This document shows positions 6,324 to 12,914 of a DNA stretch of 14,681 nt, one piece after another. Position 1 is the stretch's first letter. Each line of letters starts with the position of its first letter. This stretch comes from an uncultured Dysosmobacter sp. (lineage in GTDB: Bacteria; Bacillota; Clostridia; Oscillospirales; Oscillospiraceae), in NCBI GenBank assembly GCA_934597465.1, contig CAKTSC010000013.1:1-14681 (forward strand), written 5' to 3'. A program made the translations under genes and the position numbers. The notes beneath the pieces are model-generated. The model searched no databases and had not been told where the DNA came from. It worked only from the letters and a program-made list of their open reading frames with translations.

Positions 6324-6883
6324 CGGAAACCGAGGCGATCCGCCTTTTCAAGTGCCTTTCGGATAAGTCCCGCCTGCAGATCCTCAAGTCCCTGGCCAAG
6401 GAGGATATGTACGTGGAGCGCCTGGCCCAGCGGCTGGGCATTACTGCCCCCACGGTGTCCTTCCACCTCAAAAAGCTGGCGGACGCCGGGGCCGTGACCT
6501 CCTACAAAAGCCAGTACTACATGATGTACTCCCTCAACCGGGAGGTCTTCGAGACCAGCATCCTGGCGATCCTCTGCCAGGAGTCCGACGAGGCGGCGGC
6601 GCAGGCCCAGCGGGACGCCCAGTACCGCCAGAAGGTGCTGGACTGCTTCTTCGAGTACGGCAAGCTGAAGCTGATCCCGGCCCAGCGCAAGAAGGAGCGC
6701 ATCATCCTGGAGGAGATCGTGAAGGCCTTTGACTTTGACCGGGTCTACTCCGAGCGGGAGACCAATCTCATCATCGCGGATTACTACGACGATTTCTGCA
6801 CCCTGCGCCGGGACATGATCAGCGAAAAGCTCCTGGATCGGGACGGCAAAGGCTACTGGCGGGTAAAGCCCCAGGAAGAATGA
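6320..6883 (+). CDS. ArsR-family transcriptional regulator with C-terminal DUF2087 domain
   Basis: This 187-residue protein has an N-terminal ArsR-type winged helix (about 5-75): LFKCLSDKSRLQILKSLA, then recognition helix TAPTVSFHLKKL at 42-53 and a wing near 58-72. The metal-binding ELCVCDL motif of ArsR/SmtB sensors is absent (VERLAQRLG instead), so it is probably not a metal sensor. Residues about 124-182 match DUF2087 (KKERIILEEIVKAF ... RVYSERETNLII ... DDFCTLRRDMISEKLLDRD), a small domain often fused to such HTHs. I chose ATG 6320, overlapping the upstream stop, because AGGAGG lies 7 nt before it; a TTG at 6302 is also in frame. It likely represses its own operon at the inverted repeat 4900-4928. 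Confidence 0.85.
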   Translation: MTETEAIRLFKCLSDKSRLQILKSLAKEDMYVERLAQRLGITAPTVSFHLKKLADAGAVTSYKSQYYMMYSLNREVFETSILAILCQESDEAAAQAQRDAQYRQKVLDCFFEYGKLKLIPAQRKKERIILEEIVKAFDFDRVYSERETNLIIADYYDDFCTLRRDMISEKLLDRDGKGYWRVKPQEE

Positions 6884-6907
6884 CCCTCCCGCGTCAAAAG
6901 TGCAAGA

Positions 6908-6945
6908 GAGAGCCCCGCGGCTTGCGCTGCGGGGCTCTCCTTTTT
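6908..6945 (+). terminator. Intrinsic terminator after the ArsR gene (convergent junction)
   Basis: An 11-bp stem GAGAGCCCCGC / GCGGGGCTCTC (6908-6918 / 6929-6939) is followed by CTTTTT (6940-6945). It sits between convergent genes. Read from the minus strand it has only a scattered T-rich tail, so it serves the plus-strand operon best. Confidence 0.9.
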
Positions 6946-6948
6946 AGT

Positions 6949-7401
6949 TCAGGTCTCGTCCAGATAGAGCTCCACCCGGGTGGGGCGCAGGTCTCGCAGC
7001 GCCTGGAACTCCGCCGAGGAGCGGATCCTCTCAAAGAAGCCGGGATCCCGGTCAAAATCCCAGAGCACCCGGTGGAAGGCCGCCGTCCCCTCCGACGGGG
7101 GATAGAGGCAGCTCAGGTGGATCTGGAGGTACTCCTCCTCGTCCGGATCCGGGCAGGGGATCTGGCGCACCAGGTCAAAGTGGAACAGCCGCTCCGTCCC
7201 CCGGAGGGAGAAGGAATAGGTGCCGGTCTCAAAGAGCCGGGCGTCCTGGGCCACCGGGATGCCCTGGATGGGGCGAAGGCACATGGCCTCATAGGCGTCC
7301 ACCAGGCCGGACAGGCCCTGCCCGGCAGCCAGGGCGGCCTTCATCTTCCGCTGGAGGTACGCCCTGGCGGCGATGGGAGAGGTCAGGGGGAGAGGTGCCA
7401 C
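6949..7401 (-). CDS. Hypothetical protein downstream of the esterase gene
   Basis: This 150-residue soluble protein belongs to no family I recognise. The N-terminal third is helical (AARAYLQRKMKAALAAGQGL); the rest looks like mixed beta strand and loop (TGTYSFSLRG, LFHFDLVRQIP, EEYLQIHLSCLYPP) with a C-terminal RPTRVELYLDE strand. No signal peptide or membrane segment is visible. The start is GTG at 7401 with AAGGGAG upstream on the minus strand, just 14 nt after the stop of the esterase gene, so the two are probably co-transcribed. The codon bias is like its neighbours and favours a real gene. The long open frame on the opposite strand is a shadow. Confidence 0.7.
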   Translation of the reverse strand: MAPLPLTSPIAARAYLQRKMKAALAAGQGLSGLVDAYEAMCLRPIQGIPVAQDARLFETGTYSFSLRGTERLFHFDLVRQIPCPDPDEEEYLQIHLSCLYPPSEGTAAFHRVLWDFDRDPGFFERIRSSAEFQALRDLRPTRVELYLDET

Positions 7402-7415
7402 GGCGCGCTCCCTTC

Positions 7416-8351
7416 TCAGGCGAAGGCCCGCTTCAGCTCCCCAGCGATCTCCTCCAGCACCGCCCGGGACACGTCGAAGCGCTCCCAGAGCATCAGGAAG
7501 CCGTGCATCATGCCCGCCACCCGGCGGGAGCGGACGGTGTTGCCCGCCAGAATGAGCTTCGCGGCATAGGCCTCGCCGTCGTCCCGCAGGGGATCGAACT
7601 CGGCGGTGTAGCAGAGGGCGGGAGCCAGGTTCGAAAGATCCTTGGCCCGGCCGGGATTCAGGCGGATGTCGTCGGGATCCGCCCCGTTGCGGAGGTACTG
7701 CTCATAGAACCAGTCCAACTGGGGCTGGGAGAGGACGTAGCCGCCGTGGCCGCAGTTCTTCACGGACTGGGTCTCGTTCAGCTCCAGGGTCCCGGTGGGG
7801 GCATAGCAGAGGATCTGCAGGCGCAGGGCGGGGCCCTTGCGGTCGCGGGTCAGCTGGGCCACCACAGCGCTGAGACTGGCGCCGGCGCTGTCGCCGGCCA
7901 CCGCCAGCCGGGAGCCGTCGATGCCCAGGGCCGCGGCGTTCTCATAGACCCAGCAGAAGGCCCGGTAGGCGTCCTCCGGCGCGGCGGGGAAGGGGGTCTC
8001 CGGCGCCAGGCGGTAGCCCACGTTGATGACCACCACCCCTGCGTCGCGGCAGAGCTTGCGGCAGATGGAGTCGTGGCTTGCGATGTTGTGGATCACAAAG
8101 CCGCCGCCGTGGAAGTACAGCAGGGCCCCGTGGCCGGTCTTGGCGTCGGGCCGGTAAACGCGGATGGGCATCTCCCCCCAGGGGCAGGGGATGGTCTTGT
8201 TCTCCACCGCGTAGACGGCGGGGGACTGGGCCTTGTCGTTGTAGACGGTGTCCACCGCCTGGCGGGTGCCCTCCACAGTGACGGTGCTCATGTCGGGGAT
8301 GGCTTTCAGGGAATCACCGTAAAAGGCGGCGACCTGGGGATCGAGAGGCAT
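7416..8351 (-). CDS. Alpha/beta hydrolase, hormone-sensitive lipase (family IV) type esterase
   Basis: This 311-residue serine hydrolase has the family IV signature: oxyanion-hole HGGGF (81-85), nucleophile motif GDSAGA (153-158, S155), acid D253 in EFDPLRDD, and base H283 in MHGF. It should cleave short acyl esters in the cytoplasm; no signal peptide is visible and the natural substrate is unknown. The open frame runs 33 codons further upstream, but I chose ATG 8351 because AGGAG lies 8 nt before it and the extension overlaps the promoter. It is followed after 14 nt by the hypothetical gene at 6949-7401. Confidence 0.9.
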   Translation of the reverse strand: MPLDPQVAAFYGDSLKAIPDMSTVTVEGTRQAVDTVYNDKAQSPAVYAVENKTIPCPWGEMPIRVYRPDAKTGHGALLYFHGGGFVIHNIASHDSICRKLCRDAGVVVINVGYRLAPETPFPAAPEDAYRAFCWVYENAAALGIDGSRLAVAGDSAGASLSAVVAQLTRDRKGPALRLQILCYAPTGTLELNETQSVKNCGHGGYVLSQPQLDWFYEQYLRNGADPDDIRLNPGRAKDLSNLAPALCYTAEFDPLRDDGEAYAAKLILAGNTVRSRRVAGMMHGFLMLWERFDVSRAVLEEIAGELKRAFA

Positions 8352-8415
8352 ACCATCAGCTCCTGTATCAAAAGAGTCCGGTGCGGTCAGACAGCCCGCC
8401 TCCGGCATTACCAGC

Positions 8416-8444
8416 AGTATAGCATGGCCCGGTGGGAGCGTCAA
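8416..8444 (-). promoter_or_regulatory. Promoter of the esterase operon
   Basis: On the minus strand, TTGACG (8439-8444, 5/6) and TATACT (8416-8421, 5/6) are 17 bp apart. The start site should be near 8409, giving a leader of about 58 nt. Confidence 0.85.
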
Positions 8445-8492
8445 GGACAATCGCCCCGGGCCGCCTCCCGGCCTGCTCCTGCCAGAGACCGC

Positions 8493-8573
8493 CGGAAAAG
8501 GCGGAAAGAGAGCCGGAAAAGCGGCGGAAAACCGGGAGAATAGCTAGGATTCCGGGAAAATCCGGCCGGAAAT
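8493..8573. repeat. Cluster of CGGAAA-type repeats between divergent promoters
   Basis: CGGAAA begins at 8493, 8502, 8514, 8525 and 8567, with CGGGAAAA at 8553. Spacings of 9, 12 and 11 bp in the first four are near one helical turn, so the short A-tracts lie on about the same face. The stretch separates the esterase promoter from the DMT promoter. It could bend DNA or bind a regulator; the pattern is seen, the role is not known. Confidence 0.45.
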
Positions 8574-8609
8574 GTTGCGCAAGCATGAATGAAAATTTCC
8601 TCTGTTTCC

Positions 8610-8651
8610 TTGACATTTTTTATTGCACGGAGGGGAATTTTGTGCTATGGT
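8610..8651 (+). promoter_or_regulatory. Putative promoter region of the DMT transporter gene
   Basis: Two readings are possible. TTGCAC (8623-8628), 17 bp, then extended -10 TGC-TATGGT (8643-8651) gives a start near 8658. Alternatively the perfect -35 TTGACA (8610-8615) pairs at 17 bp with the poor -10 GGGAAT. The AT-rich island and the position before a foldable leader support a promoter here; which boxes are used is unclear. Confidence 0.5.
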
Positions 8652-8654
8652 AAT

Positions 8655-8749
8655 GCCTGCTGAATCCGGCGGGGGGCAGGCTTCGCCGCCGGGAACGCCT
8701 CCTGAAGTCCGGGCGAGGTATGACCTCGACCCGCCGGAGGTGCATCACC
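8655..8749 (+). ncRNA. Structured 5' leader of the DMT transporter, candidate regulatory RNA
   Basis: An outer stem CGCCTCC (8696-8702) / GGAGGTG (8736-8742) encloses a 10-bp hairpin CGGGCGAGGT / ACCTCG-A-CCCG (8710-8719 / 8723-8733) with an ATG triloop and one bulged A. Upstream, GCCTGC / GCAGGC (8655-8660 / 8676-8681) competes or interlocks with CCGGCGG (8666-8672) pairing to CCGCCGG at 8686-8692. The same CCGCCGG recurs at 8731-8737, and GGTG-CAT-CACC (8739-8749) competes with the outer stem. I match it to no known riboswitch. High GC makes chance pairing easy. Confidence 0.4.
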
Positions 8750-8764
8750 GTCCGCGCCGCGCGG

Positions 8765-8780
8765 GGAAGGAAGGAAGGAA
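8765..8780 (+). repeat. Four tandem GGAA units forming the DMT ribosome site
   Basis: Four GGAA tetramers in a row lie 4 nt before the DMT start codon and supply the Shine-Dalgarno contact. Such short tandem units could change copy number by slippage and alter translation, but four copies is few. Confidence 0.6.
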
Positions 8781-8784
8781 CACC

Positions 8785-9708
8785 ATGGCAAAGCTGGATA
8801 ACACCCACAAGGGCATCGCCCTGGCCGTCATCGGCCCCTCCCTCTGGGGGATCATGGGCATCTTCGTGCGCCGCCTCAGCGCCGCGGGCGTGGGCAGCAC
8901 GGATATCTCCTTCCTGCGCTGCCTGCTGGCGGGCGCGGCCTTCTTCCTCCTCCTCTGGGTGAAGAACCGGGAGCTCCTGCGCATCGACTGGCTGGGCCTC
9001 CTCGTCTGCACTTTCTACGGGGCCAGCTCCTACGGCGTGTGCTTCGTCACCTATAACGTGGCGGTGGAGCGGATCCCGGTGTCCGTCGCCACGGTGCTGA
9101 TGTTCATCAGCCCCGTCTGGGTCACGCTCCTCAACTGGCTGGTCTTTCACGAGCGGCCGGATAAGCTCAAGACCTTCGCCATCGTGCTCTGCTTCGCCGG
9201 AGCTGTGCTGGTGGCGGATCTCATCCACACGGATCCCTCTGGCCGGATGGACATCGTGGGCATCCTCGCCGGTGTCCTCAACAGCTTCGGCATGGCCCTG
9301 CAGCTGCTGATCCCCCGGTACTTCGCCAAGCGCTACCAGAAGGACACCATGCTGGTCTACGGCTTCCTGGGGGCGGCGCTGGTGCTGGCCTTCCTCTCGG
9401 ACTTCGGCCGGATGGGGGCGGCCTTCCGGGGCAGCGACGCCACGGCGGCCATCCTCTGCGCCCTGGCCCTGGGCATCCTCTGCACCCTGGGGGCCAACGG
9501 CTTCTACGTGAAGGCCACCGCCTACATCGATACCACCTCCGTCAGCATCCTCTCCGCCCTGGAGGTGGTGGTGGGCAGCATCGTGGGCTTCCTGGTGTTC
9601 CACGAGACCATGCGCTTCTCCCAGGTCTGCGGCGCGCTCATCATCATGGTGGGGGCCCTGCTGCCGAACCTGATGGAAAAGGCCCGCCAGCGGAAGGCGA
9701 GAGCCTGA
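8785..9708 (+). CDS. EamA/DMT-superfamily transporter
   Basis: This 307-residue inner-membrane protein has ten hydrophobic segments (about 10-29, 41-59, 68-90, 97-121, 129-146, 156-176, 188-205, 220-240, 252-272, 279-295) forming two EamA repeats. HE motifs close TM4 and TM9 (HERP at 122-125, HET at 273-275), as in this family. Members export or import small metabolites such as amino acids, amines or purines; the substrate cannot be told from sequence. ATG 8785 is chosen from the GGAA-rich ribosome site and the standard short N-terminus. The frame is open upstream to 8623, and an ATG at 8647 would add 46 Pro/Gly/Arg-rich residues that look non-coding. It is transcribed alone, behind a structured leader. 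Confidence 0.88.
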   Translation: MAKLDNTHKGIALAVIGPSLWGIMGIFVRRLSAAGVGSTDISFLRCLLAGAAFFLLLWVKNRELLRIDWLGLLVCTFYGASSYGVCFVTYNVAVERIPVSVATVLMFISPVWVTLLNWLVFHERPDKLKTFAIVLCFAGAVLVADLIHTDPSGRMDIVGILAGVLNSFGMALQLLIPRYFAKRYQKDTMLVYGFLGAALVLAFLSDFGRMGAAFRGSDATAAILCALALGILCTLGANGFYVKATAYIDTTSVSILSALEVVVGSIVGFLVFHETMRFSQVCGALIIMVGALLPNLMEKARQRKARA

Positions 9709-9719
9709 GAAAAACGAAG

Positions 9720-9758
9720 AGAGCCGCCGGATGCCACAGGCATCCGGCGGCTTTCCTT
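9720..9758 (+). terminator. Terminator of the DMT gene, probably bidirectional
   Basis: A perfect 13-bp stem GCCGCCGGATGCC / GGCATCCGGCGGC (9723-9735 / 9739-9751) with loop ACA is followed by TTTCCTT. In the minus direction the stem is followed by TCTCTTCGTTTTT, so it can also end the convergent Nudix transcript. Confidence 0.88.
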
Positions 9759-10243
9759 CATCGTGGCCGCTCATCCGTGGAGTAGAAGCGGAGCTCCCGG
9801 CCGGGGGAAGTCAGGGCCTGAGGGAAGAAGGGGGGATAGACGGTCTTCTCCGTGTCCGGCGCCACCCAGATCAGAAACTCCTCCCCGCCGTCGTCGGCAA
9901 AGCGCATGCGCCGGGGGGCGAAATCCTCCGGCACGTTCATGTAGAAGTAGAAGGAGATCTCGTAGATGGGGGTGCCCTCATGGCCGGGGCGGTCGTCCAG
10001 GAAGTAGTTCTCGTGGACGAAGCCCAGGCGCTCAACGGCCATGCGGACGCCGGTCTCCTCATAGACCTCCCGCGCCACGGCCTCCTCCGCCGTCTCGCCG
10101 AACTTCACCCGCCCGCCCACGGAGTAGAGGTAGTCCGCCCGGGGGCTGCCCACCATCAGGAAGCGGCCGTCCTTGGGGAGGATGGCCCCGGCGCGGATGT
10201 TGAGAAGGCCCCCGCCCAGGGGCACGGTCATGTCAGGCTGCAT
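9758..10243 (-). CDS. Nudix hydrolase
   Basis: This 161-residue protein carries a complete Nudix box (G-x5-E-x7-RE-V-x-EE-x-GV) at residues 44-66: G44, E50, R58-E59, E62-E63, G65. It therefore hydrolyses a nucleoside diphosphate linked to another group, using a divalent metal; the substrate is not predictable. Aromatic stretches IYEISFYFYMNV (93-104) and EEFLIWV (121-127) are typical strands of the fold. The start ATG 10243 has GGAGG 7 nt upstream and lies 13 nt after the stop of the dihydrouridine synthase gene, so the two are co-transcribed. The frame extends upstream into that gene but this is shadow sequence. It is the last gene of the minus-strand group. Confidence 0.9.
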   Translation of the reverse strand: MQPDMTVPLGGGLLNIRAGAILPKDGRFLMVGSPRADYLYSVGGRVKFGETAEEAVAREVYEETGVRMAVERLGFVHENYFLDDRPGHEGTPIYEISFYFYMNVPEDFAPRRMRFADDGGEEFLIWVAPDTEKTVYPPFFPQALTSPGRELRFYSTDERPR

Positions 10244-10256
10244 GGCGTTTCCTCCC

Positions 10257-11219
10257 TTACGGCTTGAATTCCCCCGTCTCCGTCCGGAGGGGGCAGGCGG
10301 CGAAGATCTCGGCCTCCGCCGCCTCGTAGTCGTCCGGGGAGCGGAGGCGGCGCATCCGCTTCTCGCAGCGCTCATGCTCGTCGAAGAGGCCGATGAGGCG
10401 GAACCAGAGCTCCTTCATCTTCTGCACCGCCGGGCCCCGGGAGCCGTAGGCGGCCTGATAGCCCTCATAGAGGGCGGCGGTGAAGCGCCGGAGTTCCGCC
10501 AGCGTGGCGGCCTCCCCGCCCTGCAATTTCCTCGGCAGGGCGGGATCCGCCGCGAGCCCCCGGCCGAACATCAGCCGCTCAACGGACGGGTATTTCTCCC
10601 GGAAGGCCTCTACCTGCGCCGCCGTCCGCAGCTCCCCGTTGTAGCAGAGGGGAAGGCGGCAGTCCGGCAGGGCCCGGGCAAAGGCCTCCTCGTGGATGGG
10701 CTTCTGGTAGAAGTCCTTCTGCACCCGGGGATGGATGGTCAGCTCCGCGATGGGGTAGCGGTTGTAGATGGCCAGGATCCGGGGGAACTCGTCCTCCTCC
10801 CGGAGCCCCAGCCGGGTCTTGACGGAGACGGCGATGGGGAGCTCCGCGGAGAAGACCGTCTCAAAAAAGCGATCCAGCTCGTCGGGCCGCGCCAGGAAGC
10901 CGGAGCCCTTCCCCTTGGCCACCACCGTGCCGGAGGGGCAGCCCAGGTTCAGGTTCACCTCGGGATAGCCCAGCTCCGCAAGATACCTCGCTGCCCAGAG
11001 GAAGTCCTCCGCCCGGCAGGTCATCAGCTGGGGCACCACGAAGACGCCCCGGTTGGCGGCGGGATCCAGATCCCGCCAGTCCCGCTCCGGGACGCACTGA
11101 TCCTTGGTGGGGGAGAAGAAGGGGGTGTAGTACTTCTCCACCCCGCCGAACATCTCCTGATGGAGCCTGCGCCAGAGCCAGGTGGTGATGCCCTGCATGG
11201 GGGCGGCGTAGTATCGCAT
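10257..11219 (-). CDS. tRNA-dihydrouridine synthase
   Basis: This 320-residue FMN-dependent enzyme reduces specific uridines of tRNA D-loops to dihydrouridine with NADPH. Landmarks of the family are the N-terminal barrel start YAAPMQGIT (4-12), VPQLM (62-66), the catalytic loop NLNLGCPSG (89-97, C94 as proton donor), the KTR motif (134-136), TIHPR (161-165, H163), YNGE (193-196) and FGRG (218-221), followed by a helical C-terminal domain. The subgroup (A, B or C) cannot be fixed safely. ATG 11219 has GGAGG 7 nt upstream. It lies 96 nt downstream of guaB, with a hairpin of weak terminator character in between and no obvious promoter of its own, and is followed closely by the Nudix gene. Confidence 0.92.
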   Translation of the reverse strand: MRYYAAPMQGITTWLWRRLHQEMFGGVEKYYTPFFSPTKDQCVPERDWRDLDPAANRGVFVVPQLMTCRAEDFLWAARYLAELGYPEVNLNLGCPSGTVVAKGKGSGFLARPDELDRFFETVFSAELPIAVSVKTRLGLREEDEFPRILAIYNRYPIAELTIHPRVQKDFYQKPIHEEAFARALPDCRLPLCYNGELRTAAQVEAFREKYPSVERLMFGRGLAADPALPRKLQGGEAATLAELRRFTAALYEGYQAAYGSRGPAVQKMKELWFRLIGLFDEHERCEKRMRRLRSPDDYEAAEAEIFAACPLRTETGEFKP

Positions 11220-11259
11220 GGCGGTGCCTCCGCTTCCTTGGTCTCGGGCCTTGACCCGG

Positions 11260-11298
11260 AAAGCGGCGCGGGGCAGGCCCCGCGCCGCGGTGGTTTTT
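11260..11298 (-). terminator. Hairpin between guaB and dihydrouridine synthase genes
   Basis: A perfect 11-bp GC stem (11263-11273 / 11278-11288) has a 4-nt loop. On the minus strand only TTT follows, so termination of guaB is likely partial and lets some transcript continue. The better T-run (11294-11298) lies on the plus strand, where no gene needs it. Confidence 0.5.
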
Positions 11299-11315
11299 GT
11301 TGGGATGGGAACTGC

Positions 11316-12827
11316 TCAGTCCCGGCGTCCGGCGGCGGTGCTGTCCTTGAGCAGCACGTCGTGGGCACCGCCCTCCACGATGGAGGTGGCGGAGACCAGG
11401 GTGAGCTTGGCCTTCTCCCGGAGCTCCGGGATGGTCAGAGCCCCGCAGTTGCACATGGTGGAGCGGATCTTGGCGAGCGTCGTGGCCATACCGTCGCTGA
11501 GGGCCCCGGCATAGGGGACGTAGGAGTCCACGCCCTCCTCAAAGCTCAGCTTGGCCGCGCCGCCCAGGTCGTAGCGCTGCCAGTTCCGGGCACGGGCGCT
11601 GCCCTCGCCCCAGTATTCCTTCATGTAGCTGCCGCCGATGAGCACCTTGGCGGAGGGGCTCTCGTCAAAGCGGGCGAAGTAGCGGCCCAGCATGAGGAAG
11701 TCCGCGCCCATGGCGAGGGCCAGGGTCATGTGGTAATCCTGCACGATGCCGCCGTCCGCGCAGATGGGCACATAGACGCCGGTCTCCTCAAAGTACTTGT
11801 CCCGGGCCTCCGCCACATCGATAACGGCGGTGGCCTGGCCCCGGCCGATGCCCTTGGTCTCCCGGGTGATGCAGATGGAGCCGCCGCCGATGCCCACCTT
11901 CACGAAGTCGGCCCCGGCCTCCGCCAGGAAGCGGAAGCCCTCGGCGTCCACCACGTTGCCAGCGCCCACCTTCACGGTATCGCCGTACTTCTCCCGGATC
12001 CAGGCCAGGCACTGGGCCTGCCAGTAGGAGTAGCCCTCGGAGGAGTCCATCACCAGAACGTCCGCTCCGGCCTCCACCAGGGCGGGGACGCGCTCGGCGT
12101 AGTCCCGGGTGTTGATGCCCGCGCCCACCACGTAGCGCTTGTGGCTGTCCAGCAGCTCCAGGGGATGATCCTTGTGGCTGTCATAGTCCTTCCGGAAGAC
12201 GAAGGAGGACAGACGCCCCTCCCCGTCCAGCACCGGCAGGGCGTTGAGCTTGTGCTCCCACAGCAGGTCGTTGGCCTCCTTCAAAGAGGTGCCCAGAGGG
12301 GCGAAGATGATCTTCTCCGCCGGGGTCATGAACTCGGTGACGGGGGTGGCGGGATCCATGCGGCTCACCCGGTAGTCCCGGCTGGTGACAAGGCCCAGGA
12401 GCTTGCCGGTGCCGGTGCCGTCCGCCGTCACGGCCATGGTGGAGTGGCCGGTGCGGGCCTTCAGGGCCAGCACGTCCCGGAGGGTGGCGGTGGGCAGGAG
12501 GTTGGAGTCGCTGGGCACGAAGCCCGCCTTATAGCTCTTCACCTTCCGCACCATCTCCGCCTGCTCCTCAATGGGCTGGGAGACGAAGATGAAGGCGATG
12601 CCGCCCTCCCGGGCCAGGGCCACGCCCATCTTCTCGCCGGAGACGGCCTGCATCACGGCGGAGACCATGGGCACGTTCATGGTGAGGGGGCATTCCTCCC
12701 CCCTGCGGTAGCGGACTACCGGCGTCTTCAGGGAGACGTTGGCAGGGATGGCGTCGGGGCCCGAGTAGCCGGGCACCAGCAGGTACTCGCTGAAAGTGTG
12801 GGAGGGTTCCTGGAAGTAGAAAGCCAT
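11316..12827 (-). CDS. guaB: IMP dehydrogenase, Tritrichomonas-like type
   Basis: This 503-residue protein converts IMP to XMP with NAD+, the first committed step of GMP synthesis. The barrel is split by a CBS-pair insert (about 108-220). Key residues are D261 in MDSSEGYS, the catalytic-cysteine loop [13 protein letters not shown] (311-323, C319), the DGG phosphate motif (358-360), and the flap dyad R418-Y419 in [11 protein letters not shown]. The usual bacterial loop is GIGPGSICTTR; here it is [11 protein letters not shown], followed by [14 protein letters not shown]. Length, loop and numbering of D261, C319, R418 and Y419 coincide with the T. foetus enzyme, as I recall it, which is thought to be of bacterial origin. 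GAGG lies 7 nt before ATG 12827. It is 87 nt downstream of the AICAR formyltransferase gene, with a promoter in that gap. Confidence 0.95.
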   Translation of the reverse strand: MAFYFQEPSHTFSEYLLVPGYSGPDAIPANVSLKTPVVRYRRGEECPLTMNVPMVSAVMQAVSGEKMGVALAREGGIAFIFVSQPIEEQAEMVRKVKSYKAGFVPSDSNLLPTATLRDVLALKARTGHSTMAVTADGTGTGKLLGLVTSRDYRVSRMDPATPVTEFMTPAEKIIFAPLGTSLKEANDLLWEHKLNALPVLDGEGRLSSFVFRKDYDSHKDHPLELLDSHKRYVVGAGINTRDYAERVPALVEAGADVLVMDSSEGYSYWQAQCLAWIREKYGDTVKVGAGNVVDAEGFRFLAEAGADFVKVGIGGGSICITRETKGIGRGQATAVIDVAEARDKYFEETGVYVPICADGGIVQDYHMTLALAMGADFLMLGRYFARFDESPSAKVLIGGSYMKEYWGEGSARARNWQRYDLGGAAKLSFEEGVDSYVPYAGALSDGMATTLAKIRSTMCNCGALTIPELREKAKLTLVSATSIVEGGAHDVLLKDSTAAGRRD

Positions 12828-12872
12828 AGCGTTACCTCGTTCCTTTATATTAAAAAATGGTTATTGTCGGTT

Positions 12873-12900
12873 AGGATATCACAACCGTGAAAAAAGTCAA
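12873..12900 (-). promoter_or_regulatory. Promoter of guaB with a TCAC-N4-GTGA dyad in the spacer
   Basis: On the minus strand, TTGACT (12895-12900, 5/6) and TATCCT (12873-12878, 4/6) are 16 bp apart in an AT-rich gap. The dyad TCAC-AACC-GTGA (12879-12890) fills the spacer and may be an operator. A start near 12866 would give a leader of about 40 nt. No terminator is seen between the upstream gene and this site, so read-through is also likely. Confidence 0.65.
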
Positions 12901-12914
12901 GGGGTTTCCTTCCT

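Noticed and set aside
1130..8726. Shared 11-mer AGGTATGACCT in the amidohydrolase (1130-1140) and DMT (8716-8726) leaders
   Set aside because: A few dozen 11-base matches are expected by chance in a window this long, and the surrounding sequence and predicted pairing differ, so common regulation is not supported.
8655..8749. Guanidine (ykkC) riboswitch in the DMT leader
   Set aside because: GTCCGGGCGAGG looked suggestive of guanidine classes, but the conserved loop and core sequences of the known classes could not be found.
8647..8784. N-terminal extension of the DMT transporter from ATG 8647
   Set aside because: The added residues are Pro/Gly/Arg-rich and unlike EamA proteins, the region folds as RNA, and a good ribosome site precedes ATG 8785. 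It is not fully excluded, since GGAGGGG lies upstream of 8647.
12851..12886. PurR box upstream of guaB
   Set aside because: AACCGACAATAACC resembles the CCGAAC core only loosely and has no clear inverted partner at the expected spacing.
10173..12890. 905-codon open frame on the plus strand
   Set aside because: It runs antisense to the dihydrouridine synthase and IMP dehydrogenase genes and is an effect of strong G/C bias at third codon positions; its low-complexity Gly/Val/Ala/His-rich product resembles no protein.
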